Shown piece by piece: positions 30,649-41,143 of a stretch of 64,000 bases of DNA. The notes below the pieces were generated by a model. The model saw only the letters and a list, made by a program, of their open reading frames with translations, did no database searches and was not told the DNA's origin. A program made the position numbers and the translations under genes. Positions within the stretch are counted from its first letter, which is position 1; every line of letters begins with the position of its first letter. Source of the DNA: Amoebophrya sp. A120 (Eukaryota; Sar; Dinophyceae; Syndiniales; Amoebophryaceae); contig CAJINV010000016.1 in the NCBI GenBank assembly GCA_905178155.1, positions 1,295,199-1,359,198 on the forward strand. The letters are read 5' to 3'.

Positions 30649-31184
30649 ACGCCAAACCCCATGCTATGCTATGCTAAATTAAATCTGATCTGATCTGAAT
30701 TTTTCAACAGCGTCAAGGAAGGTGATTCGTCTCCTCCTTGAAAAAAGAATTTTTCTCTCGTCAGGTGGCTCCTCAGAAGACTAAACAAGAAGCACGCTTC
30801 GTCTGTAGCAAGTAACTTACTGTAACTGTCATAGTCATTACTAGTCCGACATAAGGGTCGCAAACCAACTGGGATATTGAAGAAGCGAGACTACATGATC
30901 ACTCATCAGCACACTAAGAAATAACATTTTTTTTGTCATGTATCAATATTATGCGGCACTCTACTTTTAGGACTCATACTCGCCGATCATCTTGAATCAA
31001 CAATCACTTTAACTTTACCATCAAGCTTTTTGTTCTAGTAAGCACGCAAGTTGCCGCCCTAGGAGGTGTTTTTTTCTTTGTAATTTTTGTTCTATGTCAT
31101 CTTGATCTGGATCTGCACAAGAACGTTATAAGTACGTAGGATCTAGTTCTAGTCGTCGACCTGATCATCTTCCCTTCCCTCCAA
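30649..31184. other. Intergenic, no supported feature
   Basis: AT-rich stretch 3' of the coiled-coil/low-complexity gene; likely includes its 3' untranslated region. Confidence 0.35.
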
Positions 31185-34100
31185 TCACCTTCCCCACAAA
31201 CTGTCCGCCGTTCCCCCTCGCCGTGTTGCCTTCGGAATCATGTTTTCCTTGTCATCTTCCGACGCACTGGTGTTCTCCTCGAACTGCTCATTTTCCGGAA
31301 TGCTGCTGGTTTCCAGGCTCTGCAGTGTGCCACTCGGTCCCCGGAACGACATCCGCGGCGCGGGCCCGTCCTCGTATATGCGCTGCAAAAGTATCGCACT
31401 AGTACAAATCGCAATACAAATTGGCTCAGCATTACAAATTGAATTTGTAATGCTGTTTTACCTTGGGATGAAGATTTGCAAATTGTAATCAATGCATGAC
31501 TGCGATTACTACGAGTACGATACTTTTGCACAGGATATCGTACTTTTCAACGCCATTTTCGGTAAAACTCCCCGCGTCACCTATGGGAGTGTCAGGTTTG
31601 AAATCGACAAAGTTGAAATGGCTTGTGATGCAGAAAATCAATACCAGTTGGAAGCCCAATTTTCAAGCGGTGCATAACAAATTTCCCGAGCACCGGAATC
31701 CGATTTGTCATGCTGTTTGGGCACAGACGACTGCTTTTGTCTTGCTACTTTAGAAGCTCTATTTCACACCCTAAACAGGCTGACAGTCGGCCTTACTTGC
31801 CATCCCGGCAAGACAGGCACTTGCATTTTATGCATGACAAACTCTCTCAACTTTGTCGATTACGATTTCAAACCTGACGCTTCCATATCACCCCCGGCCC
31901 CGCGGGAGGAGGAGTGGATATACTCTGCAAAAGTGGGTGTAGAATCGCATTTGGAGAAGCGTTTTTCGCATCTAGTACTTCTCGTATATCATCCTTTATT
32001 TTCGAGTTATGTTTTTTATGCCAGGTGGAGCAGCATTGCAAATGCAAGTTCCGCATTTTTACTACATTTCTTTGAATTCGATATATCATTCGAGATGCGA
32101 TGTACACTTCTAGAGGAAAAGTGCGATGCAACTTTTGCAAGAATGCATAAGAGACGACATCCGGCGAAGATTTGTCAAAAACGTCCGTCGCTGACCACAT
32201 GTGGCCCGGCTTTTCGGTCAGTACCGCGGTCATGTTCTGGGAACTTTGCCGGAGGAACTGCGCTATGGATAGCAAAAGTAATATCTTCATACTCGTAGTA
32301 ATCGAAATCGTAGGCATGCGCCATAGTCTGAAGGTTAAGGTGAGTCCGCATTTACAAATTTCATTTATCATGATCCTCCTGACGAAATTCAAATTTGTCA
32401 TGTGATTCTGGCACGAAGATACTTTTGCAACGCATATTCGCGCGCCATTGGGCGGTGGACTCCGCAAAGTGCTGCTTGGCTTGCGCGTTCATCTGGTGAG
32501 ATGCGTTTTTTTATGTGATGTTCGAGGACCCATAGTTGTACTCCTGATAATTACATTTGTAGTCACGCAGGTCCGAGAACAAGGGAGCGCCGAGGCGACC
32601 AAGAAGAATAACTCGCGTTTCAGTTTGTTTCGCTCCTACACAAAGCAATTTCTTATGCAAAAAAACAAAAAAAATCCTACCTGCGAATCGTCCGCGGTTG
32701 CGTGGAAGGTCTGCGCACGCTGAAACGTCGCCCGGATCCGCTTCGGTTGCCCCAGTTGTGGGCTCGAGTCCCGCTGTTCCGCCACCGATTCCGGGTTGTG
32801 GTTTGCGAAGGTGCCTCGGTGGGAGGGCTGCGTATGACACCCTCAGAATGGAAATCCTCAAAGTGCAAATGATTTGTGATGCATGAAATGCGACACCAAA
32901 AAGACTGTATTGCAGAGAACGCAATGGAGGCCGACTATTCTGCTTCTACGGGTTCAGAATTGGGCTGCTGATTAGCATGAGAGAAGGGCACCCCTTTGCC
33001 TAACTAGCATGACAGACACGCTTTGGGTGCCCGGGAAATTTGTCATGCGCCGACTAGAAGCGATGCTCCAACTGGAGTCGTTTTTTTGCATTACAAATTA
33101 TTTTCACTGTGAGGATTTCTAAGCTGAGGCTTCCATACTGCGTGCCGGTCACGTAGCTGTGGTTGGCGAAGGTTCGTCGCTGGCCCCGCATTTCCCGGAT
33201 CTTCATCTGGTTCTTCTGTTTTGCCGTGGACTGCTGGAGGTTTCCCTGCGGGCCTAACTGATCAAACGGATCCACGGCGGTCTCCGCGTTTTTCACCCGG
33301 CTCAGCATATCCGTGCTCCGCCGCAGAAACTCATCCGCGTTTGCAGGGAGCCGACCCCGAAATTCGGTGGAGGGTGTCGCGGAGTGGATGTTGCTGCTCA
33401 GCGAAGCGGTTCCCCCACCAGCGACGAGCGGTCCGGAATGCGTCCCGGACGGGGTAATGCGTTTTGCTCCCGCGGCGGACCCGGCCGCAGCTGCTCCAGC
33501 AACAAAGGAGGTCTGTTTCAAATTATTGTCCATATCGACTGTGGAAGTGTCGCTCAAACCGGGGAGTGGTAGCCCAGCAGTCGTTCGCTCTCCCGATAAG
33601 AGCAGCTTGCCGAGCATTTTCTGCTCCACGAACTGCGACCGCAATTCTTGCCGCTTTTTCTGCTGATCCTCTTGGATGATCTTTTGTTCCTTCGCTTCTT
33701 GTTCTGTTCGCGGAGTGCTGGTCCACTCGATGTCGCCGTGAGAACTGTTGCTGCTGATACCTCGTCTAGTGTTGTTGTTCCCGTCCAGATATTCTGTGCA
33801 AAAATATCGCGTTCGTAGCAAAAGTAACTAGAATTAATACAGTGATGCCTCAGTACAAATTACCTTGTTCTTCCCAAGGTGAAATATATTATAATATATA
33901 TTATCGTGATTATGACAAATGGCATGACAAATTCCATTTGTGGTCATGCTGAGCGAGAGCGAGTTGGAGTTTGCAATTGCGATTACTACTGAGGCGATAT
34001 TATTACTGTTTCAATTCATACCACAACCTCGTAAGTTTTCGTCTCGTAGTCACTGGAACCCGATTTCTCGCGTTTGTTCCCCAACCCGCCGAGCATCCAT

Positions 34101-35768
34101 CTATCCTGTGCAAAAGTATCGTACTCGTATTGCAATCATGCATTACAAATCTATTTCCTAAGGTAAATCAGCATTACAAATTTTCTTTCTCATGCTGAGG
34201 AAATTTGTAATGCATTTATACGAGTACGATTCTTTTGCAATGCATACCACCTTTGCTGCTCCAGTAGATCCAAAGTTGGGCAGTTTGGAATCGGTTTCCC
34301 GGTTTTTTTATCCAGGACGGTTTGCCCGTCCGCCGCAATCCGATACTCCGTTAGGCCGGTAGCAAGGTAAACCAAGTCCGTGTTTTGGTCTACCTCCTCG
34401 GCGGGGGCTGCGCCTCCGCTAGTGGTCATGGCGCTACTGCTCGATCCGCTGCTGCTGTTTGCTCCACCTGTAGAAGTACCGGAGAACACGAGACTAGTTT
34501 TCGGGGGCGTCCTGATGCCGCTGGGTTTGGGCGACAAAATGCTGCCGTGCATGAAAAGCTTTTCTACTGATTGTTGCTGGAAGGAGGTAAGGGCCCCTGC
34601 TGAGTCTTTATTTCCGGCCTTACTGGAGGAAGAGGAAGACTTCTGATGCTTGGCGTTTGTCATTATCTGTTGCTGCTGCAGTATGGAAGCGTCCACCTCA
34701 TACGAGGTTCCGGAGGAAGAAGATCTATTGGCTCCCTTCGAATTTGTGTTGGACGAGGCGTTGGACTTTTCTTGGTCCGGAGGCTGTTCGGTGACCTCAT
34801 TTTAAATGATTATTTGTGTCGTGGTTTTTTATTGGCCGCGAAAGGACCAATCATAAAGCACATGCAGATCAACTGTTCTTGCTGCAATTGCAGTGCAAAT
34901 CAGAAGTGCTGAGTACTACGCTCGTGCAAGACTTCAACTTCTACAGGCAAAGCCAGGAGCAAGACAAAGACACGAGCAGCACGACTGCAGAAGCAGCTCA
35001 TGGAAAAATTACATGTATGGATGTGTCAGAGTTGAAATCGACAAAGTTGAAATAATTTGTCATGCATAGTGGCGCATGACAAATTTCGGCGGTTCCTAAA
35101 TCCAGTTTGTCATGCTGTTTAGGCAAACAAAAGTGATTTTCTCATGCTACTTTAGCAGCTCGAGCTGTAACCCCAAACAGGCTTACAATCGGCCTCACGT
35201 GCCTGCTCTGCAACACACGTACCGCGGGCCATGCATTTTATGCATTACAAATTATTTCAACTTTGACGATTTCAAACCTGACGCTTCCATAACATGATAC
35301 AATACCGTGGTCGACCCTCCGAGCTTGTTTTGTTTCCTTGGCTCGTTTTTCGGGACTCCACCTGCAGGTATAATTTGTGGTGGAGTTGAAATGATACAAC
35401 TGTGGTAATCGTTTCTTGTGTGCACCAGTTGCAAGAAGAAGCACCACGAGCAGGAGCGGGAGCACGGTCACTTCTACCACTATCAATCACGTATTCCTAG
35501 TCCTACATGTTCATCTTTGTCTTTCATGACATCGTCGCAACATGAAACAGATGCCTTCGGGCCTCTCCCTCATCCTCTGCCTCAGCTCCTGCATAATATT
35601 TTATCTACGCACCGGCACCCCTCGTGTCCGTACTAACCAGAAGCATGAAAAGCTTAAATAGGGCTTACCGGGCTCTATGAGCAATAAGTTTTGCGCTTCC
35701 GGTGACACCACATCGTCCTCTCGGCTCATTTTCCTGGGCACTGCTGGATGGAATATTCGGTCTGCCAT
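31185..35768 (-). CDS. Coiled-coil, low-complexity protein with nine introners
   Basis: Start exon at 35768 reads MADRIFHPAVPRKMSREDDV then QNLLLIEPG with a GTAAGC donor. A second exon (KNEPRKQNKLGGSTTVLYH) follows an AG acceptor near 35356. Later exons: ~34770-34247 (Ser/Gln-rich, ending TLDLLEQQRW); 34101-34021 (MLGGLGNKREKSGSSDYETK); 33789-33137 (coiled coil KEQKIIQEDQQKKRQELRSQ, then ADEFLRRSTDMLSRVKNAE); 32832-~32687 (PKRIRATFQRAQTFHATADD, GT-AG intron after); ~32497-32437 (MNAQAKQHFAESTAQWRAN); 32263-32150 (QNMTAVLTEKPGHMW); 31918-31887; 31581-31538; and 31376-31185, which ends ADSLWGR. The last exon contains DDKENMIP, a KEN-box-like sequence that could be a degradation signal (inference). 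No catalytic domain recognised. The join between 35.0 and 34.8 kb is unclear. Possibly cytoskeletal. Confidence 0.65.
31377..31537. mobile_element. Introner, family A
   Basis: 161 bp, TATGCGCTGCAAAAGTATCG against CGATACTTTTGCACAGGATA. TCGTA is duplicated. Joins GVEKYD to IYEDGPAP when removed. Confidence 0.92.
31582..31886. mobile_element. Introner, family B
   Basis: 305 bp, GTGTCAGGTTTGAAATCG against CGATTTCAAACCTGACGC. TCACC is duplicated. Confidence 0.9.
31919..32149. mobile_element. Introner, family A, decayed
   Basis: 231 bp, TATACTCTGCAAAAGTGGG against CAACTTTTGCAAGAATGCATA-type end; the CGTACTCG part of the arm is lost and no duplication is left. A tiny ~32-nt exon lies between it and the family B neighbour. 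Confidence 0.7.
32264..32436. mobile_element. Introner, family A, diverged
   Basis: 173 bp, TATGGATAGCAAAAGTAATA against GATACTTTTGCAACGCATA; flanks TGCGC/TTCGC (4 of 5). Joins TAQWRAN to AQFLRQSS. Confidence 0.75.
32833..33136. mobile_element. Introner, family B variant
   Basis: 304 bp. Arms carry CCTCAGAATGGAAATCCTCA and TGAGGATTTCTAAGCTGAGG, a changed version of the family B arm. CTGCG is duplicated. Confidence 0.85.
33790..34020. mobile_element. Introner, family A, decayed and enlarged
   Basis: 231 bp, starts TATTCTGTGCAAAAATATCG; the distal arm is only partly recognisable. It carries an internal AT palindrome (ATATATTATAATATATAT-like, near 33888). Flanks CCAGA/CCACA (4 of 5). Confidence 0.7.
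34102..34246. mobile_element. Introner, family A
   Basis: 145 bp, TATCCTGTGCAAAAGTATCG against CGATTCTTTTGCAATGCATA; flanks CCATC/CCACC (4 of 5). Confidence 0.88.
35026..35291. mobile_element. Introner, family B
   Basis: 266 bp, GTGTCAGAGTTGAAATCGAC against a GACGATTTCAAACCTGACGC-type arm. ACATG is duplicated. Close to a GT-like start, so the exact intron edge here is unclear. Confidence 0.88.
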
Positions 35769-35957
35769 GGTAGTTGGCGCTGGCTGCTTTTTCGTTTTAT
35801 TCTTGCACGAAGAGGCGGAGCCTGTTTGTGTGATTGATTGAAATTGATTGTTGCGAGAACATCATGCGTGTGGGCGGGAGAAGGGAGAGGAAGAACACAC
35901 TTCCTATACAAACATGAACAGTGGCTCACTTTTCATGCATGAGAAGGTAAGGAAAGG

Positions 35958-36077
35958 CTAACTGCAACATGACTCCTGGTTTCCACCATTATCAATCTGC
36001 TCGGGTCCGCATTCCTGTGCCGAAGCGGGCGTAGTCGTCGCGGAGGCCCGCTTCTTCTTACTGCCATAGTTTCCCAT
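35958..36077 (-). CDS. Possible 39-residue N-myristoylated basic microprotein
   Basis: A short frame starts MGNYGSKKKRAS, which fits the N-myristoylation consensus (Gly2, small residue at 6, then basic residues), and ends ESCCS, with two cysteines that could be palmitoylated. A myristoyl-plus-polybasic start would target a membrane. The ATG lies inside a longer upstream-open frame, so it may be an internal Met or a first exon of a longer gene. Support is the motif only. Confidence 0.3.
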   Translation of the reverse strand: MGNYGSKKKRASATTTPASAQECGPEQIDNGGNQESCCS

Positions 36078-36994
36078 GGTTCTCGCAGAGATGAATTTGC
36101 TGGACGAGATAGGGAAGAGTGGAGTACCTAGGCCTGGAAGATTCTTCCAGGCGGCGGCGTTTGCTATTAGAATTACCGTGAAGCGCGCTCGTCTCCGAAA
36201 AGTAGTAGCGGTCAGGCGCCTTTGGACCACGGGACTTCTACTGCTTCAGGTTCGTTATATCTGCAGGTGCGATGCCCTCAATGCATCATCATGTCGCCTG
36301 GTGACCAGAGCACCATCAGCATCTCCGACGGCACTACACAATGGTCGTCGACGTGTGGTAGTTTTCGTGTCTATTACAAATATCACTGTACCAAGATCTG
36401 CTTCTGCTGATCCATGCCTCTGCCCACTCTTACGCTCCCGAGGTGTGATCGTGAAGAAAGAAAGTGAAAACAGATGAGGAATAAAGCTGCTTCTCCGCTC
36501 TTCCACTTAATAATAATAGTCTCTCTGTCGAAGCGAATGCCTGCTCTTGATATGAAAAAAAAGGGCTGCGTTGCTCTTGTCTCCCGTCGAAGGGGCTGTG
36601 TAAACAAATGGCACCGAAGATGACCCACGAAGAGTGGCCCATCAAAGGCAGCACGACTTGCCAAGAAGCAAGACCGGTGGAAAACCTCGGCACATCAAGG
36701 CTGGCTGCAAAAGCAGGAGGTCGTGGTCCTCCTGTTGAGCGATAGTTTATACGTTTTCGTCAGTAGTTCTTCCCGTTGCACTACCATTCTTGAAACATAG
36801 ATCTGATGAACTTCCCGCGTTCAGACAATATCCTACAAGTTGAAAAACCAAATAAAAAATCGTCTTCGCTTTACGTTTGGTAAAAGCCTTATTTGCGTAG
36901 TTTCATTTTCCGTCGTTCTTCGAACTCCAACTTCCAACAGTCGCCGCACTACGGAGTAGACTCCCAATGAAATAACTGATCTCCCTCCTATCCT
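36078..36994. other. Intergenic, no supported feature
   Basis: Short frames on both strands (for example minus 36383-36664) without motifs. Downstream of the proline-rich gene. Confidence 0.35.
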
Positions 36995-39900
36995 CTATCT
37001 CGCCACCAGATTCATGAACGCGTCGTGGTTACTCGCCGGGGGCAGCTCCACCAGCGGGTCGTGCTTTGCGTAGTAGGTTTTCAAGATGGCCGAAGATATG
37101 CATTGCAAAAGTTAGTATCAAGGCTTGCACTAATACTAATTGCAGCACAGCATGACGAATCTGAATCTCGCTGCTCAGCTCATGCAGCATTACAAGTGTC
37201 TCATTCTTCCTCCTGGAGATGAAACTTGTGATGCTATTCCGACTAGTACGATACTTTTGCAATGCATAGACCCGATAAACTCCCCATTTTTCGACGGATC
37301 GGTCACAGTCAGCTCGTACCGATGCGGGATATCCTCCAGAGGGGGGCAAAACGTGCCGAAATCCATCTTACTTCCCCCGACGGGTTGTTGGAAGGGGGTG
37401 AGCAACTTCGTGTTCCGCAGGTTGTAATCTGCGTCCCACAATACCTCGTTACCCTCTGACAAATCTTCCAAATGCACGTGGATCATGTCCCGGCGGTCTT
37501 TCAGTTCGAGCAACGGGTGCTGTGCGCGTACCACGTTCCCCTTCGTGCTCGCACCGAACAACTTCTGTTGCATCTCGGTGATCCCTTGTTGTCCGGGAAT
37601 ATTTGTCGTCCTGGAGGACCCTTGTGACCCAGAAACCACGGGCATAGACCGCCGGAGCTTCCCGCAGGCGAAAAGGTCGGGGTTGTTGATGTCGGTGTGG
37701 GTGATTTGGTCTGATTGGTAATCCGTCATGATCTGCATGTCTGTCTCTTTCACGCCCAAACTGCTCGAAGGTTCCTTCGCCAATTGCCGCATGGAAAACA
37801 GAAAAATCGCCGTGAGGAAGGTCCGGAGTAAATCCGGCAGCCAGAGCTTGGGCAGCCCGGGGAGCTCGGGCAGCATCGGGGGAAAGGTCAGCGGGAAAGG
37901 CCAGGGAGGGCAGAGCTGTTGCGGTGTCGTGTTTTTGGAATTTATGTAGCTACAGGAAGTATAACGCATCGCAAAGTAGGTCGTGTGTAGCTTAAGTTTT
38001 TTCTGTGCGTGACCTAGGCTAAGCATGTAGGCCAGATTGGGTTATGAAGTCGTCTGTCTAAAATTTATGAGACAAATTACTTGATTAATTCAATTTCGAT
38101 TCAAAAATCAGCTTTTGCATTTTGAAAGAGGCCAGTATAGCCTCAAAAAGGTGACGCAAAAACGGCGCCCATTCCAGCACTGCGACGCGGCGGCACAGGT
38201 TGCCTCTTTTTGGAATGTGTTTTGGTGATCTAAAATAGGCTCCAATGTGAGCTAGCTAGATAAGGAGTAGGGTACTTAGGAAGGCGGCTGGAGACCGCTA
38301 CGATGGTGGCGCTTTGCCATCGCGGAACCACGGCTGGAGGCGGCATTTGGCGACCCCTTCTGGCTGACGTAGTGCTGCCCCCAAAAAGGTGACGCAGAAA
38401 CGACGCCCGTTCCAGCACTGCGACGCAGCGATACAGGTTGCCTCTTTTTGGAATGTGTTTCCTTCGGTGCTCTAAAATAGACTCCAATGTGAACCAGCTA
38501 GATAAGGAGTGAGGTAGGAAATTAGCGTAATGCTGCCGGGGCCCCGTCCGGGGCTCCGGCAGCATTACGCCAGCCAGAAGGGGTGGCCCAATGCCGCTTC
38601 CAGCCGTGGCCCTACGATGGGAAAGCGCCACCACCATAGCGGTCTAAAGCCACCTTCCTACCTTACTCCTTATCTACTAGCTAGTTCACATTGGAGCCTA
38701 TCTTGGTTCACATTCATTGGATCCACGACGGTATTCTTAATCTTCCACGGTACCATGCGGATTAGCAATCTGCGACCCCCCCGAGAGGGGTCTCCAGAAA
38801 GGGCCCCCTGCTTTGCTTTCGCCGATGCTATGCTGTAGAAAAGAGGGGGGTTTTTTTGGCGTCTTCCTGGAGAGGTTTCGGCCACCTCTTGAATCGTTAA
38901 TCTGAGTTTCTCAATAGAGCTCCATGCGACTGCATGCTACGATGGACTTTCCATCACAAAAAGAGGCAATTTTACTTCAGAGCTCCGTCAACACGCTACC
39001 AAGATGTCAGGGCCCCGCCCGGGGCCCCGGCAGCATTGCCATTACGTCAGCCATAAGGCGCCAAATGCGGGCAGTTTAACGGCGGCAGCAGTGGGCAGGC
39101 CTGGCTCTCTTCCGCGGAGCCTTCAGGAGCCTCATTGAAGCATCGCCTGAACTAGTTCAGATTGGAGCCTGAGCTAGTTCTCCACTTCCGACATCGCATC
39201 TTATCAGATTCCCCGGATCTTCATCTGCGACGGCGAAGCAACATTGCAAAAAGGATGCGAATCGAAATGAAAAGCAGGCTTACGTCAGCCACAAGGCACC
39301 AAATGCGGGCAGTACAACGGCGGTAGCAGTGAGCAGGATGGCAGTCTTCCGCGGAGCCTCTTAAGGAGTCTCATTAAAGCACTACCTTAACTAGTTCACA
39401 TTGGGGCCCTGACTGGTTCATCACTGTCAACGTCAAATCTTACCAGGCGGCCCGGACCTTCAGCTGCGGCGACGAAACAACATTGGAAAAAGGACGCAAA
39501 TCTGAATGAAAAGCAGCCCATTTGAAAATTGCAAAGCTGATTTTTGAATCGTTTTTGAATTAATCAAGTAATTTGTCTCATAAAATTGGTGTTTGATTAT
39601 AATCTTAATGTCAGAAACAGAAGAACATGAAGAGACAACGCAACAGGGTGGAGAGTAGGACAACACTTCAGCCCGTAACGTCCACATGAGACAGACCACG
39701 CTGAAGTCGTCTGTCTAAAAACAAAAGAACGCTCGCTAGGCATAAGTACCTCCGGCACCGCGTCACAGAGTCCCGGTATGTGAATCCCGGGGATAGATGG
39801 CAAGCTGATTCCCGGCAACTATCACGGGAAAAAGTGTTAATGTTAACGGAATTTGTCATGCAGTAACGCATCGCAAAACGTGCCCAAATTTGTCATGCAT

Positions 39901-40698
39901 AGTATACATTCTAGGCACAATTTGTCATGCGTATTTGCAGTCTATGAAAACCGTTAACGTTAACACTTTTTCGTTTGATAGCAGCCCTGGAATCGCAATG
40001 GTCAGTGCCGGCATCTTCACCTCCGGCATGGGTGGCGCCCGTATTTCCGGCATAATCGGCACGAACGGGGGCTCTATTGCCGGGGGAGAGGGGAGTGCTC
40101 CGAGATCCGGCAAGGCTGGAACCTCCACCGCCGGGGGGTAAATCGCCGGTGGCTGCGCCACGGCTAGCGCCACATCTGCAGCCATCACCCCGCCGACACC
40201 AGCACCGATGCCCTTACCGACTTTCTTCCCCGTTACGAAAGAGGTGGCGATAAACAACGAGGAGTGACTGGACGACGAGATCGTCCTCGTGTTGTTACCC
40301 GGTGCCCTCGGTGTAAACGAGTCAGCATGTTGTACATGTTCGCTCAGCTGCACGACCGCACTGCCTTCATGTGCAACTGAAGACAGAAACGAGCTACTCG
40401 TCCTGCGCACCCGATGCAGAAGGTCCGCACAGGCTTGGTGCCATGGTGCGAGGACTACATTACTGCTCGTCATGTTAGTACCGGCGCAAGAAGAAGAACT
40501 ACAACTACCTCGGGGCCGCTGCACACGGTGCCGTGCGAAGACTGCTTGGTGACCTTCACTGTAGGCTTCAGATGGCACCACCAGCGGATCGCTCACTTCG
40601 CCGACACTCGAGAGAAGGGAGGAGAGACGCATTTTTGGACAAGCGCGACGGCGCTTCCGAACTATTGTATCTACTGTCGTGACGAGAAGTAAGGTCAC
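36995..40698 (-). CDS. Proline-rich protein, four exons, unknown function
   Basis: Exons: 40698-39981, 39819-39750, 37915-37269 and 37096-36995, about 510 residues. The N-terminus has a short hydrophobic run (MTLLLVTTVDTIV) and a Gly/Ala-rich segment (GKGIGAGVGGVMAADVALAV). A proline-rich array of P-x-[LIM]-P steps follows (VEVPALPDLGALPSPPAIEP, MPEVKMPALTIAIPGL, ISLPSIPGIHIPGLCDAVPE, PLTFPPMLPELPGLPKLWLP), continuing in phase across a family F introner and a large GT-AG intron (39749-37916), which supports those joins. The second half looks globular: DMIHVHLEDLSEGNEVLWDA, PPLEDIPHRYELTVTDPSKN, then after an introner LKTYYAKHDPLVELPPASNH. Family unknown. Regular prolines could form an extended rod. 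The exact start is uncertain. Confidence 0.65.
37097..37268. mobile_element. Introner, family A, partly decayed
   Basis: 172 bp, TATGCATTGCAAAAGTTAGT against CGATACTTTTGCAATGCATA. Flanks GAAGA/GACCC do not match well. Joins NGEFIGS to AILKTYYA. Confidence 0.82.
38064..39701. mobile_element. Large inverted-repeat element with nested repeats inside a GT-AG intron
   Basis: Arms of ~60 bp lie at 38065-38125 and 39521-39594 (one begins ATGAGACAAATTACTTGATT, the other is its inverse with small indels). A 19-bp direct repeat, TGAAGTCGTCTGTCTAAAA, abuts the left arm (38045-38063) and recurs at 39702-39720, about 107 bp beyond the right arm. Inside are two direct copies of a unit with GACGCC.GTTCCAGCACTGCG (from ~38145 and ~38395), an inverted copy at 38560-38710, a GC palindrome near 38529-38570, and two tandem ~245-bp units (39038-39282, 39283-39518). 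No protein-coding frame, so non-autonomous. Confidence 0.75.
39820..39980. mobile_element. Introner, family F
   Basis: 161 bp, TATCACGGGAAAAAGTGTTA against TTAACACTTTTTCGTTTGATA; inner GTTAAC on both arms. Flanks GCAAC/GCAGC (4 of 5). Splits IAIPGL from PGISLPSIPG. Confidence 0.88.
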
Positions 40699-41143
40699 AT
40701 AAAAAGGTTGCTCCTTTCATTGTTCTTGGGCGGAGCTGTTCAAAATCCAAGCTGGCTTGACGTTTTCGACGTAAGTTCGATAGGGCTCAGCAAGGTGAAC
40801 AGCTCTGCGTCCTCTGCCTCTCAATACCAAGCGAAGTCGGGCACCCTTTTAGCAGGAGTTGTAGCTCTCTCATCCACATCTACAACACGACTCACCGAGC
40901 AAAAACAAGGATCAACTCGAAGAAAGGGTCGATGGGGTACCGTGATTATCGCAAAACAAAACTATGGCCTAGATCAAGAACGACTACGACAATAGGAACA
41001 ACAAGGAAAAACGATAATGTGCGACAGGCGTGTTTGGCGCAACGACCACGAACTCGTGCCCGTTCGGGAAAGAAAAGATGAATTCGGGTAGTTGTCGTGG
41101 AGCGGGGAAAGATTGATTTTCATACTGCTCTTCATCATCATGC
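40699..41143. other. Intergenic, no supported feature
   Basis: Spacer between the start of the proline-rich gene and the stop of the nuclease gene. Confidence 0.4.
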
